Below are positions 35,788 to 46,460 of a DNA stretch of 64,000 bases, piece by piece. The stretch's first letter is position 1. Every line of letters starts with the position of its first letter. Source of the DNA: Pseudomonas grimontii (GTDB lineage Bacteria > Pseudomonadota > Gammaproteobacteria > Pseudomonadales > Pseudomonadaceae); NCBI RefSeq assembly GCF_007858185.1, contig NZ_VFES01000007.1:205476-269475 (forward strand), in the 5' to 3' direction. Below the pieces are notes generated by a model, which saw nothing but the letters and a program-made list of their open reading frames with translations, searched no databases and had not been told where the DNA came from. A program made the position numbers and the translations under genes.

Positions 35788-35806
35788 GAGAATGATTGTT
35801 ATCTTT
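35788..35806 (-). promoter_or_regulatory. Fur-box-like site before the TonB receptor gene
   Basis: GAGAATGATTGTTATCTTT matches about 12 of 19 positions of the Fur consensus GATAATGATAATCATTATC. It lies 93 bases upstream of the receptor start, between that gene and cptA. This fits iron-repressed expression. Confidence 0.55.
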
Positions 35807-35818
35807 CTGTTACAAACC

Positions 35819-37567
35819 TTATTTTTCCTGAAGGACCACATCGGCCGGATTAACCTTTTTTGGCTTGAGCAAGCTGAAGTCAATCAAGGCCTTTTGCGGG
35901 CGCAGGTAGGGGTTGCCGATCATCAGCGGGCGCGGCGTGAAGTTGTCGCTCACGACGCTTTTGCTGCGGTCCAGCTCATTGAAGCTCAGCCCCGCCAGGT
36001 CGGCCCAGGTGTGGATCAATTGCGAGCTGCTGTATGGGCGTTGCAAGTCGCCGGCAAATTTCCAGTCGTGGGTTTCACGCCACTTCGGCGAGGCATAGGC
36101 CATGAACGGAATGGTGTACATCGGCGCCGTCGGCTTGCCTTCGTTGCGCCCCAGGGTGGCGTGGCCGGCGGAATCGAATACGTCTTCGCCGTGGTCCGAC
36201 AGGTACAGCAGGAAGCCGTTGGGATCGGTCTTGGCGTAGTCCTTGATCAGGCTCGACACCACGAAATCGTTGTACAGCACCGCATTGTCGTAGCTGTTGT
36301 AGAGGGGCAGCTGATCGTCGCTGATACCGGCAGGCACGCCCTGGCGATCGGTGAATTTATCGAAGGTCGGCGGGTAGCGGTACTGGTAGCTCATGTGGGT
36401 GCCGAGCAGGTGCACCACGATGAACTTGCGCTCGGCCGGATCGGCCAGGGCCTTGGAGAACGGCTCCAGCACATCGCCGTCGTATTGGCGCGCGTTCTGG
36501 TTGCGGTTGTTGTTCAGGTACACCTGCGCGTCGGCCTGTTCGGAAAAGGTCGTGAGCATGGTGTTGCGCTTGGTCATGGTCTGCTGGTTGGTGATCCAGT
36601 AGGTCTTGTACCCGGCCTGTTTCATCACGCTGACAATCGATGGTGTCTTGAGGTAGAGATCGGGGTTCTCCTCGTCGGCGAACGTCAGTACCTGTTGCAG
36701 GGCTTCGATGGTGTAGGGGCGCGGGGTGATGACATTGTCGAACACCGCCAGTTGGTCGCGCAGCTTGTCCAGCTCCGGCGTGGTGTTACGCGGGTAGCCA
36801 TAGAGGCTCATGCGCTGACGGTTGGTCGACTCACCGATCACCAGCACCAGGGTCGAAGGCTGGCCGGCCATGGTGTCCTTGAGGTTGGTCAAGGGTGGGA
36901 TCTGATTGGCGCTGTCGAGCATGCCTTGCATGTTGTCCAGCTGCTCGGTGTAGCGGCGGTAGGCAACGATCATCTGCCATGGCACGGCCGGTTCGATGCG
37001 CGATTCGAAGCGGTCGATGGCGTCGTCCAGGGTGTCGCTGCGGGCGATCTGCTTGACCAGCGGGTAGCCGATGATGGCCACCAGGATCGTTGTTGCCGCC
37101 AGCAAGGCCTGGCCGCGCGGCAAATACACCGGGCGTACCCGGGTCCACAGGAAAATAGCCACGGCGGTGTGGGCAATGAACGCCAGCACGATCCACCAGG
37201 CGAAGTATTGGGTGGCGTACTCGCCGGCTTCAGAGATGTTCGACTCGAACATAATGAAGATGACGCTTTGGGAAAATTCCTGCTGGTAGATGAAGAAGTA
37301 ACCCAGGCTGGCCATGGAACACGCCCACAGCACCACGCCGATCAGGGCGGCGAGCAAGCGCGTACGACGGGGGAATACCAGCAGCGGCGCGAGCCATATC
37401 GCGCTCATGAAGAAGGCTTGGCGAAAACCACTGAAGCCGGAAGTGCCGCTGAGTTGGATCAGCAGTTGGGTAATGCCGGAGAAGTACCAGAAAAACACGA
37501 ATAGCCAGCCAAGACCGGCCCAATCAAAGCCTTTCGCAGACTTAGTGCTGCGTTCGAACATCGCCAT
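35819..37567 (-). CDS. cptA: Phosphoethanolamine transferase, CptA/EptA family
   Basis: 582 residues from the ATG at 37567 (GGAG site 6 bases before). Five N-terminal membrane helices (within about 15-165) anchor a periplasmic sulfatase-fold domain. The nucleophile threonine lies in LVIGESTNRQRMSLYGYPRNTTPEL, and the metal site includes YLSDHGEDVFDS and the GTHMSYQYRYP block. It transfers phosphoethanolamine to lipopolysaccharide; CptA modifies core heptose and EptA lipid A. I prefer CptA by overall resemblance, but the acceptor cannot be proven from sequence. The gene is alone, downstream of nothing on its strand. Confidence 0.88.
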   Translation of the reverse strand: MAMFERSTKSAKGFDWAGLGWLFVFFWYFSGITQLLIQLSGTSGFSGFRQAFFMSAIWLAPLLVFPRRTRLLAALIGVVLWACSMASLGYFFIYQQEFSQSVIFIMFESNISEAGEYATQYFAWWIVLAFIAHTAVAIFLWTRVRPVYLPRGQALLAATTILVAIIGYPLVKQIARSDTLDDAIDRFESRIEPAVPWQMIVAYRRYTEQLDNMQGMLDSANQIPPLTNLKDTMAGQPSTLVLVIGESTNRQRMSLYGYPRNTTPELDKLRDQLAVFDNVITPRPYTIEALQQVLTFADEENPDLYLKTPSIVSVMKQAGYKTYWITNQQTMTKRNTMLTTFSEQADAQVYLNNNRNQNARQYDGDVLEPFSKALADPAERKFIVVHLLGTHMSYQYRYPPTFDKFTDRQGVPAGISDDQLPLYNSYDNAVLYNDFVVSSLIKDYAKTDPNGFLLYLSDHGEDVFDSAGHATLGRNEGKPTAPMYTIPFMAYASPKWRETHDWKFAGDLQRPYSSSQLIHTWADLAGLSFNELDRSKSVVSDNFTPRPLMIGNPYLRPQKALIDFSLLKPKKVNPADVVLQEK

Positions 37568-37727
37568 CCAGCGCTCCAACCCGGTAATTTGTCAGTCGAC
37601 GCGCAGTGCTGCACGCAACATGGGCCACCTTTGCATGGGATGGCCCTTGGGGGCGGGAGTATCGGGAAGGGCGTGTGAAAACTTTGTGAGTTTTTTGTAG
37701 CCGTTGTCTTACAAACCGATGACAGGC

Positions 37728-37910
37728 TCAGCAGAGCGCAGGCTGTGCGCCGGAAGGCTGGTCCAGTTGGGCTTGAACGATATGAGCACGCAGGCGCATG
37801 ACCTCCTGCTGCAACTGATCGCGTTCGTCTTTCAACTGGCGCAACTCATCACGACGGAGCGTGACGTAGAGGGTCTGTGGAGGACGGGTCATCATCTGTG
37901 CTGTGCTCAT
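37728..37910 (-). CDS. Small coiled-coil protein (60 residues)
   Basis: 60 residues starting MSTAQMMTRPPQTLYVTLRRDELRQLKDERDQLQQEVMRL. Residues about 18-50 form a heptad-like coiled coil rich in Leu, Gln and Arg. It has a good ribosome site (GAGGT, 6 bases before ATG). No family is recognised; a nucleic-acid or protein-binding adaptor role would be a guess. Confidence 0.6.
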   Translation of the reverse strand: MSTAQMMTRPPQTLYVTLRRDELRQLKDERDQLQQEVMRLRAHIVQAQLDQPSGAQPALC

Positions 37911-38181
37911 TGCTTACCTCGCAAATAGCCGGTATGTCGCGGTGTGCCAGAACGCTTGAGTCGAGGTTCTCGGCAACAGTCAGAGCAATTCTGAATTCTT
38001 TTTCACGGCAAGGGAACTTTTTTATTTTTGGCGGTCGTGTGACTTTCGATGCGGTGATGGTGAAATGATGGCAAATTTTTTGTCATGAAACTACCTGGAT
38101 CGGCCTCTGACTAACCCTCATTAGCCTCATTGCGCTATAAACTATGTCACACATTTATTTAGTAGTTGGGAGCATCAGCAC

Positions 38182-39161
<980 letters not shown>

Positions 39162-39165
<4 letters not shown>

Positions 39166-40685
39166 CCGCCAACGGCAAAAAACTCAAGGCCGAACCTGCT
39201 CCACCCACCACCCTGTTTCTGTTTGGCGCCCATGGCGACCTGGTCAAGCGTCTGCTCATGCCGGCGCTGTACAACCTCAGTCGTGATGGCTTGCTGGGCG
39301 ATGGCTTGCGCATTGTTGGCGTTGATCACAACGCCATCAGCGATGCCGACTTCGCCAAGAAGCTCGAGGACTTTATCCGCACCGAGGCCGCGAGCAAGGT
39401 CAAGGGCAATGCGGATAACGCCCTCGATCCGGCATTGTGGGCGCAACTGGCCAAAGGCATCAGCTACGTCGAGGGCGACTTCCTCGACGACAGCACTTAC
39501 GCCGACATCGGCAAGAAGATCGCTGACAGCGGCACCGGCAACGCGGTGTTCTACCTGGCCACCGCACCGCGCTTCTTCAGTGACGTGGTGCAGCGCCTGG
39601 GCAGTGCCGGCCTGCTGACGGAAACGGATGACAGTTTCCGTCGCGTGGTGATCGAAAAGCCCTTCGGCTCCGACCTCGCCACCGCCGAAGCGTTGAACGC
39701 CAGCCTGCTCAAGGTGATGAGCGAGAAGCAGATCTATCGCATCGACCATTACCTGGGTAAGGAAACGGTGCAGAACATCCTCATCAGCCGTTTCTCCAAT
39801 GTGCTGTTCGAAGCGTTCTGGAACAACCATTACATCGACCACGTGCAAATCACCGCCGCCGAAACCGTCGGCGTGGAGACACGGGGCAATTTCTTCGAAA
39901 AAACCGGCACCCTGCGCGACATGGTGCCTAACCACCTGTTCCAGTTGCTGGCGATGGTGGCCATGGAACCCCCGGCCGCCTTTGGTGCCGATGCGGTGCG
40001 CGGTGAAAAGGCCAAGGTGATCGGCGCGGTACGCCCGTGGTCCCTGGAAGACGCGCGAGCGAACTCGGTGCGCGGGCAATACACCGCCGGCGAAATCGCC
40101 GGCAAGCAACTGCCCGGCTACCGTGAAGAAGCCAACGTCGCTGCCGACAGCAGTACCGAGACTTTCGTCGCCCTCAAGGTGATGATCGACAACTGGCGCT
40201 GGGTCGGCGTGCCGTTCTACCTGCGCACCGGCAAGCGCATGAGCGTGCGCGACACCGAGATCGTAATCTGCTTCAAGCCGGCGCCCTATGCGCAGTTCCG
40301 TGACACCGAGGTCGATGAGCTCAAGCCCACTTACCTGAAGATCCAGATCCAGCCCAATGAAGGCATGTGGTTCGACCTGCTGGCGAAAAAGCCCGGGCCG
40401 ACCCTCGATATGGCGAACATCCAGTTAGGCTTTGCCTACAAGGACTTCTTCGAGACGCAGCCGTCGACCGGGTACGAAACCCTGATCTACGACTGCATGA
40501 CCGGCGACCAGACCTTGTTCCAGCGCGCCGACAACATCGAGAACGGCTGGCGTGCGGTGCAACCGTTCCTCGATGCGTGGAAGGAAGACGACGGGATCCA
40601 GACCTATAAGGCCGGTGAAGACGGGCCGGCGGCGGCTGATGTGTTGCTGGCGCGTGATGGCCGCACCTGGCACTCGCTCGGATGA
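39162..40685 (+). CDS. zwf: Glucose-6-phosphate 1-dehydrogenase
   Basis: 507 residues, full length. First step of the oxidative pentose phosphate and Entner-Doudoroff routes. The dinucleotide motif reads [11 protein letters not shown] near residue 20, and the catalytic [13 protein letters not shown] near residue 193. The mainstream Pseudomonas Zwf next to hexR-edd-glk lies elsewhere, so this is probably a second paralogue tied to Gnd. It has ATGA overlaps with gnd before and the HAD phosphatase after, so the three proteins should be made together. Confidence 0.95.
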
Positions 40686-41506
40686 GTGATGCAGCGATTC
40701 ATCCCATCCGTTTTATCCTCAGCGACGTGGATGGCACGTTGCTGCATCCGGATCACAGTCTCAGCCAACGCACCGCCGATGCGGTGATCGCCCTGCGTGA
40801 GGCCGGGGTGTTTTTCAGTCTGGCCAGCGGGCGACCGCCCAAGGCCATGCTGCATCTGATCGAGACATTCGGGATCGATGTGCCGGTGGCGGGCTTCAAC
40901 GGCGGCACCTTGATCAACCCGGATGGCAGCATCCTGGTTGCCCACCACCTGCCGGCAGAGGCGGCGCTGGTGACCTTGGCGCTGTTCTCGGCTGAGCCGG
41001 ATGTGGAAGTGTGGGTGTTTGCCGACGGTGACTGGCTGCGCCGCGGCCCGCCAGGGCCGGTGGAACCGCGCGAAACCCATGGCCTTGGGTATGGGCCGGT
41101 GGTGGTGGAGAGTTTCGAGCCCTACCTGGATCGTGTCGACAAGATCGTCGCTGCGAGCAACAACACCCAATTGCTGGTGGCGTTGGAAGCGCAATTGCAG
41201 CCCACGGTACAGGGCTTGGCCCAGGTGTCGCGTTCGCAGCCGATTTATCTGGATGTGACGGCCATGTTGGCCAACAAGGGCGAGGCGTTGAAGACCCTGG
41301 CGGCGCACCTTGGGGTGCCGCTGGAACAGGCGGCGGCCATTGGTGATGGAGGGAATGATCCGGCGATGTTTCAGGTGGCGGGGTTGTCGATTGCCATGGG
41401 GCAGGCGGAAGAAGCCGTCAAGCGCCAGGCCAGTGTCGTTACCGGCAGCAATGTCGAGGACGGCGCTGCCGAAGCAATTGAGCGGTTTATTCTCGCAGCG
41501 CGATAA
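40682..41506 (+). CDS. Cof-type HAD phosphatase
   Basis: 274 residues. HAD motif I FILSDVDGTLLHPDHSLS (nucleophile Asp), motif II SLASGRPP, and motif IV GDGGNDPAMFQVAG, with the C2-type cap between, characteristic of Cof/YidA sugar-phosphate phosphatases. Being the third gene of the gnd-zwf operon, it may remove toxic or surplus sugar phosphates, possibly 6-phosphogluconolactone-related compounds; this is inference from position. Confidence 0.9.
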   Translation: MSDAAIHPIRFILSDVDGTLLHPDHSLSQRTADAVIALREAGVFFSLASGRPPKAMLHLIETFGIDVPVAGFNGGTLINPDGSILVAHHLPAEAALVTLALFSAEPDVEVWVFADGDWLRRGPPGPVEPRETHGLGYGPVVVESFEPYLDRVDKIVAASNNTQLLVALEAQLQPTVQGLAQVSRSQPIYLDVTAMLANKGEALKTLAAHLGVPLEQAAAIGDGGNDPAMFQVAGLSIAMGQAEEAVKRQASVVTGSNVEDGAAEAIERFILAAR

Positions 41507-41526
41507 GCGTCCTAAGTTGCTTGCGC

Positions 41527-41561
41527 AACTTCCGATCACTGTTTGGCAGTGATCGGAAGTT
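41527..41561. terminator. Strong hairpin between convergent genes
   Basis: Perfect 15-base-pair stem AACTTCCGATCACTG (41527-41541) with its complement at 41547-41561 and a TTTGG loop. There is no T tract on either side, so it may stabilise 3' ends more than terminate. Confidence 0.65.
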
Positions 41562-41572
41562 AGTGTCGCGAC

Positions 41573-41833
41573 TTACTTAGGCATGGCCCAGGACTGCAAC
41601 TGGTAGCCATCTTTGTCGAGTTCGGCGCGGGCCTGCAACAGCAAGTCTTCCAATTGCGCCGGGTCGCTATAGGTGTTCGACGACAGTTGTTTGCTGCCGA
41701 TACGGTTGTTGGTGCGGTCGATGACGCTCAGGCTCAGGGCGCCATTGCCATCGTGCCAGGCTACGCACTGAAAGGGCTGGAAAGCACGGTCTGCGATCAA
41801 AAGAGCTTCGTTGATGCGGAGCGGGGCGTTCAT
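41573..41833 (-). CDS. DUF1652-like small protein
   Basis: 86 residues starting MNAPLRINEALLIADRAFQPFQCVAWHDGNGALSLSVIDRTNNRI. It resembles the DUF1652 proteins that are numerous and restricted to Pseudomonas; their function is unknown. It has no signal peptide or membrane segment. The gene is convergent with the HAD phosphatase and separate from other units. Confidence 0.7.
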   Translation of the reverse strand: MNAPLRINEALLIADRAFQPFQCVAWHDGNGALSLSVIDRTNNRIGSKQLSSNTYSDPAQLEDLLLQARAELDKDGYQLQSWAMPK

Positions 41834-42176
41834 GTGGGTCTCTCTCTAAATGCCCATTCAAGTGAGTACCGGCGGTTGGGCTGACCGTGCGGCGGGTTAC
41901 TTGTACTGATGCGCGATGACGGGGTACGGGTCACATGTTAGAGCAACAAATTTCAACTTTTCCTGATTGACGTCATGTAAGCGACTGTTTTGAAAGCTGA
42001 ATGAGCGTGTTGGCGCTGCGCAACTTTTTCGCTCCATACATTGCTTGGTGGCTTTTTGCCCGCACTTATAGCGAAATGGTACAAGGCCCGCGTCAAGATC
42101 TTGCTAGTGTTAGCCCTGGTCGTCACAACACATTGTTTCTAAATAACTTTAACAATTTTGACGCCAAGGAATAGTC
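41834..42176. other. Intergenic leader of the sigma-54 activator gene
   Basis: A 343-base gap with no gene. A TTGACG -35-like box lies near 41969, and the last 60 bases are AT-rich and contain the activator's ribosome site (AAGGA, 6 bases before ATG). I see no sigma-54 promoter here and no copy of the CAGCGCTGTAA motif found before fapA. Confidence 0.5.
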
Positions 42177-43502
42177 ATGGTTGTTACACCCGTGCAGCGC
42201 CGCTTACTCGTGGTAGACCCCTGTGACGACTGCCATGGCTTATTGCCCGGTTTGCGCACGGCGGGCTGGGAGGTAGACAGCTGTGCCTTGGAGGCGGTAG
42301 GTGACCGATCCTGTGACGTCGGTTTGCTGCGGCTACAGCCCTACCATCTGGAGCGTCCGGAAGCGGTCAAGGAGCTGATTGGCCGCAGCGGCACCGAATG
42401 GATTGCCGTGCTCAGCCAGGATGTACTGCGTTTGCAAAATGTCGGTGATTTTGTCTGCGAGTGGTTTTTCGACTTTCATACCTTGCCTTTCGACGTGTCT
42501 CGGGTCCAGGTCACTCTGGGCCGCGCGTTCGGTATGGCGCGCCTGCGCGGCAAGGGGCACACCCCGGTCGATGAGCCCGAGCATGAGTTGCTCGGCGACA
42601 GCCGACCGATTCGCGAATTGCGCAAATTGTTGTCCAAGCTGGCGCCCACCGAGTCCCCGGTGTTGATCCGTGGCGACAGCGGCACGGGTAAGGAGCTGGT
42701 GGCCAAGACCCTGCACCGCCAATCCCAGCGCCATGCCAAGCCGTTTGTCGCGATCAACTGCGGAGCGATTCCCGAACACCTGATCCAATCCGAACTGTTC
42801 GGCCATGAGAAGGGCGCGTTTACCGGCGCCCACCAGCGCAAGATCGGGCGCATCGAAGCGGCCCATGGCGGCACCCTGTTCCTTGATGAAATCGGCGATT
42901 TACCCATGGAACTGCAAGCCAACCTGCTGCGATTTCTCCAGGAAAAGCAGGTCGAGCGGGTTGGCGGCAGCCAGCCGATTCCGGTGGACGTGCGGGTGTT
43001 GGCGGCCACTCACGTCGACCTTGAAGCTGCCGTCGCCAAGGGCGCTTTTCGTGAAGACTTGTATTACCGGCTCAATGTGCTGCAGGTGGTCACTGCGCCC
43101 TTGCGCGAGCGCCATGGTGATGTGGCGATGCTGGCCAATCACTTTTCACGCTTCTACAGCCAGGAAACCGGTCGCCGCCCCCGCAGCTTCAGCGATGACG
43201 CCTTGGTGGCCATGGGGCAACACCCCTGGCCGGGCAATGTGCGTGAACTGGCCAACCGCGTGCGCCGCGGCCTGGTGCTTGCCGAGGGGCGCCAGATCGA
43301 AGCCGCCGACCTGGGCTTGGTGGGCGAGCAGGCAATTTCGCCACCCATGGCTACACTGGAAGACTACAAGCACCGTGCTGAGCGACAGGCACTGTGCGAT
43401 GTGCTCAACCGGCACAGCGACAACCTGAGTGTCGCGGCGCGTGTGCTGGGGATTTCCCGGCCGACGTTCTACCGGTTGCTGCACAAACACCAGATCCGCT
43501 AG
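42177..43502 (+). CDS. Sigma-54-dependent activator, likely regulator of fap amyloid genes
   Basis: 441 residues. The N-terminal 1-120 look like a degenerate receiver of VpsR/FleQ type (VVDPCDDCHGLLPGL). The AAA+ domain has Walker A GDSGTGKE (166-173), the sigma-54 loop GAFTGA (213-218), TLFLDEIGDLP, and PWPGNVRELANRVRRG. The Fis-type HTH is at 417-441 (LSVAARVLGISRPTFYRLLH). It should open a -24/-12 promoter; one lies before fapA. The gene is convergent with fapF and separated from it by a strong shared terminator. A c-di-GMP input as in FleQ/VpsR is possible but not shown. Confidence 0.9.
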   Translation: MVVTPVQRRLLVVDPCDDCHGLLPGLRTAGWEVDSCALEAVGDRSCDVGLLRLQPYHLERPEAVKELIGRSGTEWIAVLSQDVLRLQNVGDFVCEWFFDFHTLPFDVSRVQVTLGRAFGMARLRGKGHTPVDEPEHELLGDSRPIRELRKLLSKLAPTESPVLIRGDSGTGKELVAKTLHRQSQRHAKPFVAINCGAIPEHLIQSELFGHEKGAFTGAHQRKIGRIEAAHGGTLFLDEIGDLPMELQANLLRFLQEKQVERVGGSQPIPVDVRVLAATHVDLEAAVAKGAFREDLYYRLNVLQVVTAPLRERHGDVAMLANHFSRFYSQETGRRPRSFSDDALVAMGQHPWPGNVRELANRVRRGLVLAEGRQIEAADLGLVGEQAISPPMATLEDYKHRAERQALCDVLNRHSDNLSVAARVLGISRPTFYRLLHKHQIR

Positions 43503-43514
43503 GGCGGGTAAACC

Positions 43515-43554
43515 GAAAAGCCCCGCAACGACCCTTATCGTTGCGGGGCTTTTC
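43515..43554. terminator. Bidirectional terminator between the sigma-54 activator and fapF
   Basis: A 17-base-pair stem (43515-43531 with 43538-43554), core AGCCCCGCAACGA / TCGTTGCGGGGCT, with A and T flanks. It terminates both convergent units. Confidence 0.9.
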
Positions 43555-43578
43555 CTTGTGGATGTGGCGTCAAGTCAA

Positions 43579-44886
43579 TCAGAAGTAATACGGGAATTTC
43601 AGGCTGAACGTAAAGTCCGGCGCATCATCCGTCATGCCGATTGCCAGGTTCGGCACGATCGTCAGGTTATCCGACGCGGCAATGGTCATGCCCACGTTGA
43701 AATAACCGGCGTTGGCATCGCTGGAGACCACCGATTGCCAGTCGCCACCGTTGGGTTTGAGCCTGCTCTTGCGCTGTACCAGGTCGGACACCGAGAACGA
43801 CATACTCATCTTCTCGTTGAGAGCGAAGGCCACGCCGACGCCGAACTGGAAGCTGTCGCCCAGGCTGACCTTGCCGCCGACCTTCTGGTTGACGTCACTG
43901 CTGATGTCGTCAAACGATTCTTCGAAGTTATGGGTGTAGGACAGCGAGCCAAACAACACGGCTGGGTCGAAGGTCTTGACCAGGGAAATGCCCGGTGTGA
44001 CCGACCACACGCCATTGCCCGTTGGCAGGCTTTCCGGCACGTACAGGTTGTCGTTGCCGGGTGTATTGATCAGCTTGATACCAAACGGCTCTTTACCCGT
44101 AGGCGCCTTGACCCGCACCGACACCACCGCATCCGGCAGGGTAGGGGTTTCGTCGAGGAACTTGTAGGCCACGCCGAAGTTGACGTCGCCAATGGTCGGG
44201 TCGCGGGTGACCGACTGTTCCGACGTCGCGGTGCCGTTGTTGCCGGCACCGGCAGACTGGTAAGTCGACTCGCGGTACACCACCGGCACGTTCACGTCGA
44301 ACTGCCAACGGTTATCGAGGTTGTAGCGCCCGGTCAGGTCCAGGGTCCAGTTATCGGACTTGATCCGGTCCAGGTTGATATTGCCGAGGAAAATCGAGTC
44401 CAGCGCCAGGAACCCGTTGAGGGTCAACTGACGGGCGTCGTAGCGGGCATAGGTCACGCCGGTTTCGAAGCTGAACTTGCCGTTGCCGAAAAAGCCGCTG
44501 GCTTCGTTATAGAGGTTACTAACGCTTTGCGCCGGGGCAGAGTCGTCCTTGAGGGACTGGCCGTAGGAACTGCCGCCACCCCCTCCTGCGCCACCGGATG
44601 CTGCCGCCGCACCCGTGCCCGCGACGGTGGTGCCGTTGGCTTTTTGAAAGTCTGCCGGGGACTTGGCCAGACGTTTGGGGGCCGGGGTGGCCGGTTGATC
44701 TTCGACCTGACGCACGCGCTGCTCCAACACGGCCAGCGCTTTTTGCTGCACTTCGTACCGCTGCTTGAGTTCCAGGAGTTCCTGTTTGAGGGTTTCGATG
44801 TCGCTATCTGGCGCTGCATACAGAACGGATGCGGGCAAGAGCGTACTTAAACAAATCACAGCACGGAGCGATAACGATCGATGCAT
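43579..44886 (-). CDS. fapF: Functional amyloid outer-membrane transporter FapF
   Basis: 435 residues. Signal peptide 1-24, then a coiled-coil stretch (about 27-64, [20 protein letters not shown]), a Gly/Ala/Ser-rich linker (about 85-108), and a beta-barrel ending in [13 protein letters not shown] with the terminal aromatic expected of outer-membrane proteins. FapF is the trimeric pore through which FapB, FapC and FapE leave the cell; the coiled coil and a plug gate it. It is last in the fapA-F operon, with 49 bases after fapE. Confidence 0.94.
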   Translation of the reverse strand: MHRSLSLRAVICLSTLLPASVLYAAPDSDIETLKQELLELKQRYEVQQKALAVLEQRVRQVEDQPATPAPKRLAKSPADFQKANGTTVAGTGAAAASGGAGGGGGSSYGQSLKDDSAPAQSVSNLYNEASGFFGNGKFSFETGVTYARYDARQLTLNGFLALDSIFLGNINLDRIKSDNWTLDLTGRYNLDNRWQFDVNVPVVYRESTYQSAGAGNNGTATSEQSVTRDPTIGDVNFGVAYKFLDETPTLPDAVVSVRVKAPTGKEPFGIKLINTPGNDNLYVPESLPTGNGVWSVTPGISLVKTFDPAVLFGSLSYTHNFEESFDDISSDVNQKVGGKVSLGDSFQFGVGVAFALNEKMSMSFSVSDLVQRKSRLKPNGGDWQSVVSSDANAGYFNVGMTIAASDNLTIVPNLAIGMTDDAPDFTFSLKFPYYF

Positions 44887-44935
44887 GAAATAAGCCGTCC
44901 TTTTCTAATGCGTAAGTGTCGACGGTCAGCGTAGT

Positions 44936-45679
44936 TCAATAACCAAGAGTGCGTAGGGCCTTGAGTTGATCCAGATTGCAGTTCAACGCACCGTTATTCA
45001 AACCGTTATTGTTCATCACGACGTTGAGCTGGGTCATGTTATTGACGAAGTTAGTGTTGCCGGTCAGAACCGTGCCTTGCAGCACATTCCCCCCACCGAT
45101 CTGCTGCAGGCTGTTGCCTTGGTTGTGGTTGGCCTGGATCGCCATCTGCAAGCCGCCGTTGTTGGCCGACACGCTCACGCGGCCTGCTGCGCTGTCACCG
45201 GTCACCGTACCGCCGGCGACCAGCGCTTGCCCCGATTGCACGATGTTGGAGGGCGCAAAGCCGTTCTCGACGGTGATGCCCACATTGTTGTAGGCAGTGT
45301 TGCCGTCGCCGGCGGTGCGCACGCTTTGTGTCACCCCCTGGCCGCTGCCCAGGCCGGCGCCGCCGGTTACCGTACCGGTGCCGGTGTTCGGGTTCGTGCC
45401 GTTGCCGGTCGAGCCAGTGGTTTGTACGTAGAACTGCGGGGTAATGGTCGACGAGTCGATCTGCATGCTGGCCTTGCCGGTGATGCTGTCACCCACGGCA
45501 TTGGTCCAGGTGCTGCTCATGACAATGCCGAAGCTGATAATTCGCCCCGGCATCACGTAACGGCCGCGCAGGTCGGCCATTTCCGAATCCTTGAGTTCGA
45601 TGGGTTTGAACCCCGACGAAGCATAAGCGGGCATTGAGGCTGCGAGACACATGACCGTCAGCCAACGGGAAGTGTTCAT
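44936..45679 (-). CDS. fapE: Functional amyloid subunit FapE
   Basis: 247 residues. Signal peptide 1-20 (MNTSRWLTVMCLAASMPAYA), then LKDSEMADLRGRYVMPGRIISFGIVMSSTWTN and low-complexity Asn/Gln/Gly regions (NGTNPNTGTGTVTGGAG, NHNQGNSLQQIGGGN). A single cysteine (GALNCNLDQL) lies near the C-terminus. FapE is a minor fibre component found with FapC and may guide or cap fibres at FapF. Fifth in the operon. Confidence 0.93.
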   Translation of the reverse strand: MNTSRWLTVMCLAASMPAYASSGFKPIELKDSEMADLRGRYVMPGRIISFGIVMSSTWTNAVGDSITGKASMQIDSSTITPQFYVQTTGSTGNGTNPNTGTGTVTGGAGLGSGQGVTQSVRTAGDGNTAYNNVGITVENGFAPSNIVQSGQALVAGGTVTGDSAAGRVSVSANNGGLQMAIQANHNQGNSLQQIGGGNVLQGTVLTGNTNFVNNMTQLNVVMNNNGLNNGALNCNLDQLKALRTLGY

Positions 45680-45718
45680 CTTCTGCTCCTGGAGCGTCCT
45701 GCCCCCTTATTGCGCTTC

Positions 45719-46399
45719 TTAGAAGAAGTCGCTCTGGATAAAACCGAAATCCATCAGCTCGGCATCGCCTACGGGCCTGAACTCATTCAACTTGTTCTTG
45801 GCGGTCAGCGGCGTGGGCGGGTCGAGCAAGGCATTGGCCTTGTCGTAACCTTCACCCAGTACGGCGAAGACGATGCCATTCCAGCCCTTGAGGAAGTCGT
45901 CACGCGAATAGCGCTTGTGGCCCAGTACCGGGTCGCCGATATAGACCCAGTCCTTGTCGGCGCGCTGCATCACCACGAAGTGCTTGTAGCCACGAATTTC
46001 CAGCAGCACCACCACAGGGATCTTCACGGTCACCAGGGTTTCTGGTCCGATCTTGTAGCCCCGGGCACGCATGCCGATGCTTTCGAGGTAGCGCTTCATG
46101 TCCAGCATGGAAAACCCCTGGGTACGTACCAGGTCCTGGTCTGCATTGACCAGCATGCCTTTGATGACGTGAGCTTCGTCTACGTCCAGCCAATAACCCT
46201 GGCGCAGAATGGTGGCGAGTGCCGCAGCACCGCAGCTGAAATCGGTTTTCTGTTCCACCAGGTTGGCGAACCGGCGTTCACGAATACTCTCGACCTTCTT
46301 GTAGATCACTGCACCGCCAGGCATGGCGGAGATCGCCATGGTGCCTGCCCATGTGGGGCCGGTGAGCAGCATCAGGAGGGTGAGGGTCGCGAGGCGCAT
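45719..46399 (-). CDS. fapD: FapD, C39-like cysteine peptidase of the amyloid operon
   Basis: 226 residues. N-terminal signal/anchor helix 1-19. The C39 peptidase fold shows the catalytic C56 in QKTDFSCGAAALATIL, H140 in GYKHFVVMQRAD and D156 in YIGDPVLGHKRYSR. FapD is needed for fibre formation, presumably processing a Fap protein in the periplasm. It is separated from fapC by a 61-base gap that contains an intrinsic terminator (46427-46453), so its expression should be lower than that of fapC. Confidence 0.93.
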   Translation of the reverse strand: MRLATLTLLMLLTGPTWAGTMAISAMPGGAVIYKKVESIRERRFANLVEQKTDFSCGAAALATILRQGYWLDVDEAHVIKGMLVNADQDLVRTQGFSMLDMKRYLESIGMRARGYKIGPETLVTVKIPVVVLLEIRGYKHFVVMQRADKDWVYIGDPVLGHKRYSRDDFLKGWNGIVFAVLGEGYDKANALLDPPTPLTAKNKLNEFRPVGDAELMDFGFIQSDFF

Positions 46400-46426
46400 G
46401 ATCGTGTGACCTGCTGGACACTGGAA

Positions 46427-46453
46427 TAAAAAAGGGCCTTGTTGCCAAGGCCC
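46427..46453 (-). terminator. Intrinsic terminator inside the fap operon, after fapC
   Basis: Read leftward: stem 46453-46446 with 46441-46434 (GGGCCTTG and its complement), a four-base loop, then TTTTTT (46433-46428). It starts 8 bases past the fapC stop and ends 28 bases before the fapD ATG. It should stop most transcripts after the fibre subunits and let a fraction through to fapDEF. Confidence 0.82.
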
Positions 46454-46460
46454 CGTTGGA

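Noticed and set aside
41969..42030. Sigma-54 promoter before the activator gene.
   Set aside because: The GG and GC pairs there do not have the required ten-base spacing.
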